Shown here: positions 51,907 to 60,503 of the stretch, piece after piece
How positions within the stretch are numbered: the first letter of the stretch is position 1
Layout of the letters: each line of letters starts with the position of its first letter
NCBI GenBank assembly: GCA_046347045.1
Contig: JAXMGX010000009.1
Coordinates: 124,001-188,000 of the forward strand
Length of the DNA stretch: 64,000 bases
Direction of reading: 5' to 3'
DNA from: ZC4RG30 sp046347045
Lineage (GTDB): Bacteria > Pseudomonadota > Gammaproteobacteria > Steroidobacterales > Steroidobacteraceae
Notes under the pieces: model-generated
Told to the model about the DNA's origin: nothing
What the model saw: only the letters and a program-made list of their open reading frames with translations
Databases searched by the model: none
Position numbers and translations under genes: made by a program

Positions 51907-54900
51907 CAGTTGAAGCTGCGCTGCGTCACCCGGTGCTGCGGACCATTGCGCGTCTTGGAAATGGTCTTCAACGTCGAGTCGGTGTACGTATGGCAGGCGC
52001 CCGAGCAGTTCTTCAGCTCCGCCACCGTGTACTTCACGTTGCCGTACTTGGTGTGCGGATCGGGCTTGTACTTGTTCTGGTGGCAGCCGGCGCAGGCCGG
52101 GCGATGCGCCGGATACGGCCAGGTCGCCTGGTCGGTATTCGTCGTATGGCAGCCCGTGCAGGTCGGGTTCGTGCCCGTGTGGTCGCCCGGGTACTCGCTG
52201 GACGTGTGCTTGAAGATCAGCGGCGTCCAGTTCGGGTACTTGTGGCAGATGTTGCAGTCGCGCGCGGTCTGCATGTGGCCGGTGTTCTTGCCGGTGGCCG
52301 AGGTGCCGTTGTGGCAGCCCTGGCAGCCGCTGGTGATCTTGCTGTGATCGAAGGTCGCGGGCTTCCAGGCGAGCTTGCTGTGGCAGACGTCGCAGGAATC
52401 GCTGGTGACGATATGCGTGGCCGGTTTGCCCGTGGCCTGCACGCCATTGTGGCAGCTCGCGCAGGTGCCGGGCTGCACGCCCGCATGGTCGAACACGGCC
52501 GGGCGCCAGGCCAGCGTGGAGTGGCAGGCATCGCAGTTGCTGGTGGTGGCCACGTGCGTGGCGGTCTTGCCGGTGGCGATGGTGCCGTTGTGGCACGAGG
52601 AGCACGTGCCGGTCACCTGCGTGTGGTCCACCTTCGTGGCCGGGCGCCAGGTGGTGGTGCCATGGCAGGACTGGCAGCTCGTCGTGGACGTGATGTGCGT
52701 GGCGCTCTTGCCGGTGGCGATGGTGCCGTTGTGGCAGGTCGAGCAGCCCGTCGTGATGCCGGCATGCGAGAACGTGGCCGGCGTCCACGCCACCGTCGTG
52801 TGGCAGGTGCCGCACTCCTGCGTGGTGGGCACATGGTTGGTGCCCTTGCCCGTGGCCTTGGTGCCGTTGTGGCAGGAAGAGCAGGTGCCGGTCACCTGCG
52901 TGTGGTCGACGCGCGTCGCCGGCCGCCAGGTCGTGGTGGAGTGGCAGTTCTGGCACGACGTGGTGCTGGCTATGTGGCTCGCGTTCTTGCCCGTCGCGGT
53001 GGTGCCGTTATGGCAGGAGGCGCAGGTGCCGGTCACCTGCGTGTGGTCCACCTTCGTGGCGGGCCGCCAGGCTGTGGTGGCATGGCAGGACTCGCAGACC
53101 ACCGTCGAGGCGATGTGCGTGGCCGCCTTGCCGGTGGCGATGGTGCCGTTGTGGCAGGTCGAGCAGCCCGTGGTGATGCCCGCATGCGAGAACGTGGCCG
53201 GCGTCCACGCCAGCGTCGTATGGCAGCCATCGCACTGCTGCGTGGTGGGCACGTGGTTGGTGCCCTTGCCCGTGGCCGTGGTGCCGTTGTGGCAGGAGGA
53301 GCAGGTGCCGGTCACCTGCGTGTGGTCGACGCGCAGCGCCGGCCTGAACACATTGGTCGTGTGGCAGTTCTCGCAGAGGTTGGAACTGGCGATGTGCGTC
53401 GGGTTCTTGCCCATGGCCTGCGTGCCGTTGTGGCAGCTCGCGCAGCCATTGACGATGCCGGTGTGGTCGAAGGCCGTGGCCGGCTTCCACACGGTGGTGG
53501 AATGGCACACCTGGCAGTTGTTGTGGGTGGCGATGTGGGTCGGGTTCTTGCCCGTGGCGATGGTGCCGTTGTGGCAGGAGAAGCAGCTGCCCTGCACCTC
53601 GTTGTGGTCGGTGCGCGTGGCCGGTGACCACACGGTGGTGCCGTGGCAGGCCTCGCAGCGGCTGGTCGTCACGATGTGCGTGGCGCTCTTGCCCGTGGCA
53701 TTGGTGCCGTTGTGGCAGCTCGCGCAGCCGGTGGTGATGCCGGCGTGGGTGAACGTCGAGGGTCGCCAGGCCATGGTCGAATGGCAGGTCGAGCAGTTCT
53801 GCGACGCGGGGATGTGATTCACCGGCTTGCCGGTGGCGCTGGTGCCGTTATGGCAGGCCGAGCAGGTGCCCGTCACCTGCGAGTGATCCACACGCGTGGC
53901 CGGCCGCCAGGCGCTGGTGGCATGGCAGGCTTCGCACACGAGTGAGCTGGCGATGTGCGTCGCGTTCTTGCCCGTGGCCTGCGTGCCGTTGTGGCAGCTC
54001 GAACAGCCGCTGACGATGCCGGTGTGATCAAACGTGGTGGCCGGCTTCCAGGCCGTGGTGGAGTGGCAGAACTGGCAGTTGTTGTGGGTGGCGATGTGGG
54101 TCGGGTTCTTGCCCGTGGCGATGGTGCCGTTGTGACAGGAGAAGCAGCTGCCCTGCACCTCGTTGTGGTCGGTGCGCGTGGCCGGTGACCACACGGTGGT
54201 GCCGTGGCAGGCCTCGCAGCGGTTGGTCGCCACGATGTGCGTGGCGCTCTTGCCGGTGGCATTGGTGCCGTTGTGGCAGCTCGCGCAGCCGGTGGTGATG
54301 CCGGCGTGGGTGAACGTCGAGGGCCGCCAGGCCATGGTCGAATGGCAGGTCGAGCAGTTCTGCGACGTGGGGATGTGATTCACCGGCTTGCCGGTGGCGC
54401 TGGTGCCGTTGTGGCAGGCCGAGCAGGTGCCCTGCACCTGCATGTGGTCCACCTTCGTCGTCGGCCGCCAGGCCGTGGTCGCGTGGCAGGCTTCGCAAAC
54501 CAGCGTGCTGGCGATGTGCGTGGCCGGCTTGCCCGTGGCCTGAGTGCCGTTGTGGCAGCTCGAACAGCCGCTGGTCACGCCGGTGTGATCGAAGTGCCCG
54601 GTCAGCCAGGTGCTGGTGGAGTGGCAGCTGTCGCAGTTCAGCGTGGTCGGGATGTGCGTGGCGGGCTTGCCCTTGGCGGTGGTGCCGTTGTGACAGGCCG
54701 AGCAGGTGCCGAGCACCTGCGTATGGTCGACGCGCAGCGCCGGCTTGAACACGTTGGTCGTGTGGCAGCTCTCGCAGGAATCGGTGGTGCTGATGTGGCC
54801 GGCGTTCTTGCCGGTGGCCTGCGTGCCGTTGTGGCAGCTCGAACACTTGGCGGTGATGCCGGTGTGGTCGAAGCGACTCGCCGGCTTCCAGGCCATGGTG

Positions 54901-55754
54901 CTGTGGCAGGCCTGGCACTCGTTGCTGGTGGGCAGGTGGGTGGCGGTCTTGCCCGTGGCCGTGGTGCCGTTGTGGCAGGCGAAGCAGGCACCCTGCACCT
55001 CGTTGTGGTCCACGCGCGTGGCCGGCTTCCACACCGTCACGATATGGCAGGCCTCGCAGCGGTCCGTGGTGAGGATGTGCGTGGTGTTCTTGCCCGTGGC
55101 GCGCGTGCCGTTGTGGCAGCCGGAGCAGTTGGCCGTGATGCCGGTGTGGTCGAAGGTGGCGGGCGACCAGGCCGTGGTCTGGTGGCAGGACTCGCAGTTG
55201 TTGCCCGTGGGCAGGTGCAGCGCCGACTTGCCGGTGGCCGCGACGCCGTTGTGGCAGGCCGCGCAACCGCTGGTGATGCCGGTATGGTCGAAGCGGCGCA
55301 CCGGTGTCCACGAGGTGGTGGAGTGGCAGGAATCGCAGGCTGCGCTCGTGACGATGTGTCCGGGCGGCTTGCCGGCCGCCTGCACGTTGTTGTGGCAGGC
55401 CGCGCAGCTGCCGCGCACCTCGGTGTGTTCGAAGCGCGTCACCGGCCGGAAGGCCACGGTGGTATGGCAGGACTCGCAGCGCTCGGTGCTGACGATGTGC
55501 GTGGCCGGCTTGGCGATGGCGCCGATGCGCGTGCCGGTGGCATGGCAGGCGGCGCAGGTGCGCGGCGTGGCCTTGAACACGCCATCGGCGTGGCAGCCCT
55601 CGCAGCGCACGTCGCGATGCGCGCCGGTCAGCTCGAAGCCCGTGGTCAGGTGATCGAAGTTGGCGGCCTCGGCGGCACGGGCTGGCGGGGCCGCGAAGCC
55701 CAGCGCGCAGAGCAGCAGCATGAGGACTGCAATGACCTGGCGATTGCGCATCAT
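51906..55754 (-). CDS. Giant multiheme cytochrome c, about 51 CXXCH motifs
   Basis: A 1282-residue exported protein (signal peptide ending PPARA). I count 51 CXXCH heme-binding motifs plus one CX3CH (CSGACH near the C-terminus). Most fall in a repeat of roughly 47 residues carrying two hemes, with pattern CxxCHNGTxATGK, THIxT, CxxCHxTTxW and FDH or VDH. The His residues in THI, FDH and VDH are candidates for distal heme ligands. The start is either of the paired ATGs at 55754/55751, overlapping the 21-heme gene. Its position beside the barrel gene suggests an outer-membrane-linked or extracellular electron carrier. Confidence 0.93.
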   Translation of the reverse strand: MMRNRQVIAVLMLLLCALGFAAPPARAAEAANFDHLTTGFELTGAHRDVRCEGCHADGVFKATPRTCAACHATGTRIGAIAKPATHIVSTERCESCHTTVAFRPVTRFEHTEVRGSCAACHNNVQAAGKPPGHIVTSAACDSCHSTTSWTPVRRFDHTGITSGCAACHNGVAATGKSALHLPTGNNCESCHQTTAWSPATFDHTGITANCSGCHNGTRATGKNTTHILTTDRCEACHIVTVWKPATRVDHNEVQGACFACHNGTTATGKTATHLPTSNECQACHSTMAWKPASRFDHTGITAKCSSCHNGTQATGKNAGHISTTDSCESCHTTNVFKPALRVDHTQVLGTCSACHNGTTAKGKPATHIPTTLNCDSCHSTSTWLTGHFDHTGVTSGCSSCHNGTQATGKPATHIASTLVCEACHATTAWRPTTKVDHMQVQGTCSACHNGTSATGKPVNHIPTSQNCSTCHSTMAWRPSTFTHAGITTGCASCHNGTNATGKSATHIVATNRCEACHGTTVWSPATRTDHNEVQGSCFSCHNGTIATGKNPTHIATHNNCQFCHSTTAWKPATTFDHTGIVSGCSSCHNGTQATGKNATHIASSLVCEACHATSAWRPATRVDHSQVTGTCSACHNGTSATGKPVNHIPASQNCSTCHSTMAWRPSTFTHAGITTGCASCHNGTNATGKSATHIVTTSRCEACHGTTVWSPATRTDHNEVQGSCFSCHNGTIATGKNPTHIATHNNCQVCHSTTVWKPATAFDHTGIVNGCASCHNGTQAMGKNPTHIASSNLCENCHTTNVFRPALRVDHTQVTGTCSSCHNGTTATGKGTNHVPTTQQCDGCHTTLAWTPATFSHAGITTGCSTCHNGTIATGKAATHIASTVVCESCHATTAWRPATKVDHTQVTGTCASCHNGTTATGKNASHIASTTSCQNCHSTTTWRPATRVDHTQVTGTCSSCHNGTKATGKGTNHVPTTQECGTCHTTVAWTPATFSHAGITTGCSTCHNGTIATGKSATHITSTTSCQSCHGTTTWRPATKVDHTQVTGTCSSCHNGTIATGKTATHVATTSNCDACHSTLAWRPAVFDHAGVQPGTCASCHNGVQATGKPATHIVTSDSCDVCHSKLAWKPATFDHSKITSGCQGCHNGTSATGKNTGHMQTARDCNICHKYPNWTPLIFKHTSSEYPGDHTGTNPTCTGCHTTNTDQATWPYPAHRPACAGCHQNKYKPDPHTKYGNVKYTVAELKNCSGACHTYTDSTLKTISKTRNGPQHRVTQRSFN
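53400..54441. repeat. Recent internal tandem duplication of 561 bp in the giant cytochrome gene
   Basis: Copy one runs from about 53400 to 53880 and copy two from about 53961 to 54441, offset exactly 561 bases (187 codons, eight hemes). The central parts differ by only a few bases, for example the stretches beginning GATGTGATTC at 53811 and at 54372. The whole gene shows the older two-heme period of about 141-144 bases; this block is a younger, larger-scale duplication on top. Coordinates of the outer edges are approximate. Confidence 0.85.
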
Positions 55755-57313
55755 TGCGGCCTCGCGCGTTTGAAGGAGATGGTGGAATGGCAGGTGTCGC
55801 AACGCCGGCCGAACTGCCCCAGGTGCACGTCGTCGTTGGCGTGGCAGGCAGCGCAGTCCTTGCCCAGCTTGGCTTCGCCCGCCGGGCGGCGATGACAGGC
55901 ATTGCACTGCAGGCGCGAATGCGCGCCGGTCAGGCCGAAGCCGCTTTCCTTCTGGTGATCGAACTGCCACAGCGTCCAGCCATTGGGTCCGTGGCAGCGC
56001 GCGCAGTCCTTGCCCAGGTTGCCCTTGTGCACGTCGTCGGCCTTGTGGCAGCCGATGCAGTCCTTGGGCGCGCCCTTGAACTTCTTCGAGGTGTGGCAGC
56101 CCCCGCAGGGCACCGCCACGTGCTGACCCAGCAGCGGGAAGGCCGTGACGTCATGGTCGAAGCGGATGTCCTTCTTCCAGGAATCCACGCCGTGGCAGCT
56201 CTCGCAGTTCGTGCCCAGTGCCGCGGCGTGCACGTCGACGGCGCGATGGCAGGCCGCGCATTCCTGCTTCGGCTTGCGGTCGGCCACGCGCGCCACGTGG
56301 CAGGCGTGGCAGGCGAGCTTGGTGTGGGCGCCGCGCAGCGTGTACTTGGTGTCACGCTCGTGCACGAAGTGCGTTTCCTTCCAGGCGCTGGTCTCGTGGC
56401 AGCTCTCGCACTTGGTGCCCATGCGGCCCGCATGGGAATCGATGGCCGCATGGCAGCCGGCGCAGTCCTTGGGGATCTTGTCCTCGAATTTCCCGCTGCG
56501 GTGGCAGGACTGGCAGGTCGCGGTGCGGTGCGCGCCCAGCAGCGGGAAGCCGGTTTCCTTCTCGTGGTCGAACTTCGCGTCCTTCCACGAGGACTGCGTG
56601 TGGCAGTCGGCGCAGGCCGTGCCGCGCGAGCCGCGGTGCACGTCATCGGGAGTGTGGCAGCTGGCGCAGGCCATGGGCGTGTCCTTCCAGCGGTTCGCCG
56701 CGTGGCACGCAGCGCAGGGGATCTGCGCATGCCGCGCCTGCAGCGCGAAGCGGGTCTTGCCGTGGTCGTAGCGCACGGTGGACCAGCGCGAGGTCTCGTG
56801 GCAGGCGGCGCAATCGGTGCCGAGCTTGCCCTGATGGGGTTCGGCCTTCTTGTGGCAGTCGGCGCAGCCGGTGGGCGCGTCGCGGAACTTCTTCCTCGCC
56901 ACGTGGCAGCCGGCGCAGGCAACGCCGCGATGTGCGCCATCGATGGCGAAATCCGTCTGCGAATGATCGAAGGCGGCGGCCACCGCGGGCTGGATGCGGC
57001 CATTCCTGCCCAGGTGCTCGCTGTGGCAGGCGTTGCATTGCGCCGTGGCGATCTCCGGCCGCTTGCCGTGCAGGCCGCGCTTGCCGCGGATGTCGGCGGC
57101 GACGTCCTTGTGGCAGGCCGAGCACAGGCTGGCCTGCTGGGCACGGTCGGCGCGGTTGTGACAGGTGGTGCAATCGGATTCCTGCTTGGCGTGCTCGCTG
57201 TGCAGGGGGCCGGGCATCAGCAGGCCTTCCAGCGTCGCGCCGCGCGCGCCGCCAGTGAAACCGCCGAGTGTCCCGATTACACACAGCACCAATGCCAGCC
57301 TCCCTGTTCGCAT
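55751..57313 (-). CDS. Periplasmic multiheme cytochrome c with 21 CXXCH motifs
   Basis: A 520-residue exported protein (signal RTGRLALVLCVIGTLGGFTGGARG). I count 21 CXXCH motifs with about 23-25 residues between heme pairs. Neighbouring HxxxF segments such as FDHSQTDF, YDHGKTRF, FDHEKETGF and FDHDVTAF supply possible distal histidines. The repeat resembles cytochrome c3/cytochrome c7-type periplasmic electron shuttles rather than the larger neighbour's CHNG repeat. It starts three bases after the membrane protein and overlaps the giant cytochrome gene by four bases. Confidence 0.93.
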   Translation of the reverse strand: MRTGRLALVLCVIGTLGGFTGGARGATLEGLLMPGPLHSEHAKQESDCTTCHNRADRAQQASLCSACHKDVAADIRGKRGLHGKRPEIATAQCNACHSEHLGRNGRIQPAVAAAFDHSQTDFAIDGAHRGVACAGCHVARKKFRDAPTGCADCHKKAEPHQGKLGTDCAACHETSRWSTVRYDHGKTRFALQARHAQIPCAACHAANRWKDTPMACASCHTPDDVHRGSRGTACADCHTQSSWKDAKFDHEKETGFPLLGAHRTATCQSCHRSGKFEDKIPKDCAGCHAAIDSHAGRMGTKCESCHETSAWKETHFVHERDTKYTLRGAHTKLACHACHVARVADRKPKQECAACHRAVDVHAAALGTNCESCHGVDSWKKDIRFDHDVTAFPLLGQHVAVPCGGCHTSKKFKGAPKDCIGCHKADDVHKGNLGKDCARCHGPNGWTLWQFDHQKESGFGLTGAHSRLQCNACHRRPAGEAKLGKDCAACHANDDVHLGQFGRRCDTCHSTISFKRARPQ

Positions 57314-57316
57314 CGA

Positions 57317-58159
57317 TCAGTACACGTGCACCGCCACCACATGCACGATGCCCGCCACCAGCAGCATGAAGAACAGCGGCAGATGCAGCACGTGCCACAA
57401 CGAGAACAGCCGCTCGTAGGTGGCAAGTTCCGTGACGCGTCGCACCGCATCGATGTGGCGCCGCGCCAGCTCGCGCGCCGCATGGATCTCGCGCTGCATC
57501 CGCTGCACGCCGATGCCATGGACCATTGCGTAGGCCTGGGCCGAGCGGCGCACGTGCGAATACATCCGCAGCCGCGCCTGCCATGCGCGCACCAGTACCA
57601 CGGTGGGGCGCAGCAGACCCGGAACCGACTGCAGGCGCGAGGTCATCACCGCCTCGAGCGTCGCGATGCGTTCGGCGAAGTCGGGCACGAAGGCCAGTCT
57701 GTCGGAGACCATCTGCAGCCTCGATATCTGGCCGCGAAGGTCCGCGAGGCTTTCCTGGCTGCCGGCCATCTGCGTGTGGATGCGCGAATAGAAATAGCGG
57801 CCGATCAGGCCGGAGCCCGAAACCGTGAGCATGCAGAACAGCGCCACGTTGCTGTTGGTGGCGCCGGTGCGGAAGTTCGAATGGAACAGCACCAGCAGCG
57901 GGCCCAGCACGCCCAGCACCATGTGGACCTGGAACCACGCCTTGACACTGCCGATGACGGCCAGCGACGGCATGCGCTTGCGGGCGGGATAAACCAGCAG
58001 CAGCAGCATCATGCTGCCGCCGACGATGCCCAGGATGTAGCCGGTGCCGGTCTCCGGCGTGATGAAGCGGCCGAGATCGGCATTCATGCCGACGAAGATC
58101 AGCGCCACGCAGAACAGCGTGAACAGCACCATCGGGCTCATGGCGCGTTGCGTGCGCAT
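57317..58159 (-). CDS. Membrane protein with cytochrome-b-like His spacing
   Basis: A 280-residue inner-membrane protein with about five helices (9-25, 40-57, 75-97, 103-118, 250-279) and a cytoplasmic or periplasmic coiled coil at 125-240 (ESLADLRGQISRLQMVSDRLAF). Helix three has His79 and His93, exactly 14 residues apart; the last helix has His259 and His273, again 14 apart, plus His256 and His278. This spacing is that of the two bis-histidine b-heme sites in the four-helix bundle of cytochrome b. It lies between a TPR protein and the periplasmic cytochromes. Family not otherwise recognised. Confidence 0.75.
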   Translation of the reverse strand: MRTQRAMSPMVLFTLFCVALIFVGMNADLGRFITPETGTGYILGIVGGSMMLLLLVYPARKRMPSLAVIGSVKAWFQVHMVLGVLGPLLVLFHSNFRTGATNSNVALFCMLTVSGSGLIGRYFYSRIHTQMAGSQESLADLRGQISRLQMVSDRLAFVPDFAERIATLEAVMTSRLQSVPGLLRPTVVLVRAWQARLRMYSHVRRSAQAYAMVHGIGVQRMQREIHAARELARRHIDAVRRVTELATYERLFSLWHVLHLPLFFMLLVAGIVHVVAVHVY

Positions 58160-58939
58160 TCAGCCCCCGGCCTTGCCGGCGCCGGCGGCGAGTTCCTTCG
58201 CCTCGGCGATGTTGGCGTCGATGATCGCCGCATCGGGTGAACCCTGCGGCAGGGCGGCGCGAAGCTGCTGCCATCGACCCAGCGCATCGGCGTACTTGCG
58301 CAGTTCCATGTCGAGGCTGGCGGCGAGCCACAGCCCTTTCAGGTGCTGCGGCTGCAACGCCAGCGCACGCGCGATGGCCTTCGCCGGTTCGCCCGCCAGC
58401 TTGCGATTGTTGGCCGAGGCCAGCGCATCGGCATAGTCCGCCCAGGCATCGGCATTGCGATCATCGAGCTTCAGCGCGGTGGCATACGCCTTGACCGCCG
58501 CCGGGAAGTCACGCGCCAGGCGTTGCGTCTGCGCGAGCGCCAGCCAGTGGGCCGGGTTCTCGGGCGCCGCGCGCGTGGCGGCTTCCATCTGCGACACGCT
58601 CATCTCGGCGCGTTGTTCCGCGGACCCGCCGGCTGCACTGCCGGCTTGCGCGGTCGGTGCGCCGAATGCGTGTGCCACGCTCGCCCAGTCCGAATCGGCA
58701 TTGCCGGAGGAAGCGGTGAGCGCGGGCAGCGGTTCAGCCGCATCGCCGCGTGCATCGCCGCCGGGGTTCATCGCCACCAGCATCACGAGAATCAGCGGGA
58801 CCACCAGCACCAATGCGGCGGCCAGCCGGGGGAGTGCGCCTGCGCGCAGCGCCTGTGCCTTCACGGGAATGAGAATGGCTATCGCCGCGACGGCTGCTGC
58901 TGCGCCGGTGAGGAAGAGTGCTGCGGGGCCGAGGTTCAT
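58160..58939 (-). CDS. TPR membrane protein, CcmI/CycH-like
   Basis: A 259-residue protein with two membrane segments (about 7-25 and 38-57) and a periplasmic TPR domain (PENPAHWLALAQTQRLARDFPAAVKAYATALKLDDRNADAWADYADAL and DALGRWQQLRAALPQGSPDAAIIDANIAEAK), an architecture shared with CcmI/CycH, the apocytochrome c chaperone of cytochrome c maturation. No other Ccm genes are nearby. As the first gene of the multiheme operon, it probably helps deliver apocytochromes with many CXXCH motifs to the heme lyase. It ends exactly where the membrane cytochrome gene starts. Confidence 0.75.
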   Translation of the reverse strand: MNLGPAALFLTGAAAAVAAIAILIPVKAQALRAGALPRLAAALVLVVPLILVMLVAMNPGGDARGDAAEPLPALTASSGNADSDWASVAHAFGAPTAQAGSAAGGSAEQRAEMSVSQMEAATRAAPENPAHWLALAQTQRLARDFPAAVKAYATALKLDDRNADAWADYADALASANNRKLAGEPAKAIARALALQPQHLKGLWLAASLDMELRKYADALGRWQQLRAALPQGSPDAAIIDANIAEAKELAAGAGKAGG

Positions 58940-59192
58940 GTTTTGCTGCGGAAATTCCCTGTTGAATCGCCAAGACTAGATATCACGGTCGCCATGCGGC
59001 CGTCAGAATGGCTGGTGTATTGTTGAACGAAATCACGCTCGCTCCACGTCGTCGGTGGCATGCGACGAGCCTGCTTAATCGAATCTTAAGGAGTGGGGGT
59101 AAACCTGTACGTACCCTGCAGTGCGATGCGTTTTCCATCGTCGTGTGAAACCGACACTGGAATATGGAAGGCGCTTCGCCGAGGCTTCGCAA
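58940..59192. promoter_or_regulatory. Divergent intergenic region with a second CTTAA-N6-CTTAA box
   Basis: This 253-base gap separates the minus-strand cytochrome operon from the plus-strand Fe-S flavoprotein gene. CTTAAtcgaatCTTAA occurs at 59074-59089, the same direct repeat and 11-base period as at 46839-46854. Its orientation points to the flavoprotein gene; the reverse complement does not keep the same direct form. A hexamer TACGTA at 59108-59113 could serve as -10 for that gene. No terminator or RNA structure is evident. It is the natural control point for the conduit genes in both directions. Confidence 0.65.
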
Positions 59193-60503
59193 GTGAACGC
59201 CACCTGGATCATCTACCTCCTGCCGATGCTGGCCATCTGGGCCTGGTACCTGCGCAAGCGCCGCCGCGTGGAGCAGCACAGCATCGCGGCGAAGAAGGAC
59301 GCCGAGGCCGCGGGGCTCGCAGAGCCCGTATCGCTGCATCCCGTCATCGATCTTTCACGCTGCGTGGGGTGCGGGTCCTGCGTGCGTGCCTGTCCCGAGC
59401 AGCCGGAGCACACCGTGCTGGGGTTGATCAATGGCAAGGCGAGCCTGATCAGCGCCGGCGACTGCATCGGCCATGGCGCATGCCGCGCCGCCTGCCCGGT
59501 GGGTGCCATCTCGCTGGTGTTCGGCTCCGAGAAGCGCGGCGTGGACATCCCCACGCTGACGCCTGAATTCGAATCCAGCGTGCCCGGCATCTTCATTGCC
59601 GGCGAGCTGGGCGGCATGGGCCTGATCCGCAATGCGCTGGAGCAGGGCCGCCGCGCCGTCGAGCACATCGCCGAGCGCATCGAGAAGAGCCAGGACCCGA
59701 ACGTGCTCGACCTGATCATCGTCGGGGCCGGGCCGGCTGGATTCTCCGCGTCGCTGACCGCGATGTCGAAGCGCATGAGCTTCGCGACCCTCGAGCAGGA
59801 TTCGCTGGGTGGCGCCGTGTTCCAGTATCCGCGCGGCAAGGTCGTGATGACCGCGCCCGCCGAACTGCCCATGGTGGGCAAGGTGAAGTTCAAGAGCACC
59901 AGCAAGGAAGAACTGCTGGCCTTCTGGCAGGAAGTCGAACGCATGACCGGCGTGAAGATCCGCTACCGGGAGCGCGTGGAGAACATCGCCCGCACGCCGG
60001 CCGGATTCTTCGTGCGCACCTCGAAGGGCGAGCTGCGTGCGCAGCATGTGCTCCTGGCCATCGGCCGTCGCGGCACGCCGCGCAAGCTGGGGGTGGAAGG
60101 CGAGGGCCTGCCGAAGGTGGTCTACCGCCTCATCGATGCCGAGCAGTACCGCGGCAAGCGCGTGCTGGTGGTCGGTGGCGGCGACAGCGCGCTCGAGGCG
60201 GCCACCAGCATCGCCGATGTGCCGGAGACCGAGGTCACGCTGTCCTATCGCGGCGACGCGTTCTCGCGCGCCAAGGCCAAGAACCGCGAGAAGCTGCAGC
60301 GGGCCACCGCCAGCGGCCGGCTACGCGCGCTGCTGAAATCCAATGTGCTGCGCATCGAACCGGATGCGGTGCTGATGGACTGCGAAGGCAGGCAGGAACG
60401 CCTGCCAAATGACGCGGTGATCGTCAGCGCCGGCGGTGTGCTGCCCACCGCCTTCCTCGAGGCCATCGGCATCAATGTGGAAACCAAGCGTGGCACGGCC
60501 TGA
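59193..60503 (+). CDS. Membrane-anchored Fe-S / FAD-NAD(P) oxidoreductase
   Basis: A 436-residue protein. One N-terminal helix (NATWIIYLLPMLAIWAWYL) anchors it. A ferredoxin module follows: first motif CVGCGSCVRACP with C57, C60, C63, C67; second motif CIGHGACRAACP with C91, His94, C97, C101, so the second cysteine of cluster two is His. The rest is thioredoxin-reductase-like with FAD motif IVGAGPAGFSA near 172 and NAD(P) motif VLVVGGGDSALEAA near 325. It likely passes electrons between NAD(P)H and the membrane quinone/cytochrome system. Start GTG 59193 is chosen; in-frame GTGs at 59121 and 59145 give longer leaders. Confidence 0.87.
   Translation: MNATWIIYLLPMLAIWAWYLRKRRRVEQHSIAAKKDAEAAGLAEPVSLHPVIDLSRCVGCGSCVRACPEQPEHTVLGLINGKASLISAGDCIGHGACRAACPVGAISLVFGSEKRGVDIPTLTPEFESSVPGIFIAGELGGMGLIRNALEQGRRAVEHIAERIEKSQDPNVLDLIIVGAGPAGFSASLTAMSKRMSFATLEQDSLGGAVFQYPRGKVVMTAPAELPMVGKVKFKSTSKEELLAFWQEVERMTGVKIRYRERVENIARTPAGFFVRTSKGELRAQHVLLAIGRRGTPRKLGVEGEGLPKVVYRLIDAEQYRGKRVLVVGGGDSALEAATSIADVPETEVTLSYRGDAFSRAKAKNREKLQRATASGRLRALLKSNVLRIEPDAVLMDCEGRQERLPNDAVIVSAGGVLPTAFLEAIGINVETKRGTA

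Noticed and set aside
52200..55500. Regularly spaced repeats that could be mistaken for a CRISPR array
   Set aside because: The period is about 141-144 bases, the repeats are in frame and encode heme motifs, spacers are also coding and conserved, and no cas genes are present.
51885..55895. Long plus-strand open frames over the giant cytochrome gene
   Set aside because: They are mirror images of the repeated CXXCH coding sequence; the translation is Gly/Arg/Val-rich or Trp/Val-rich repeat without known features.
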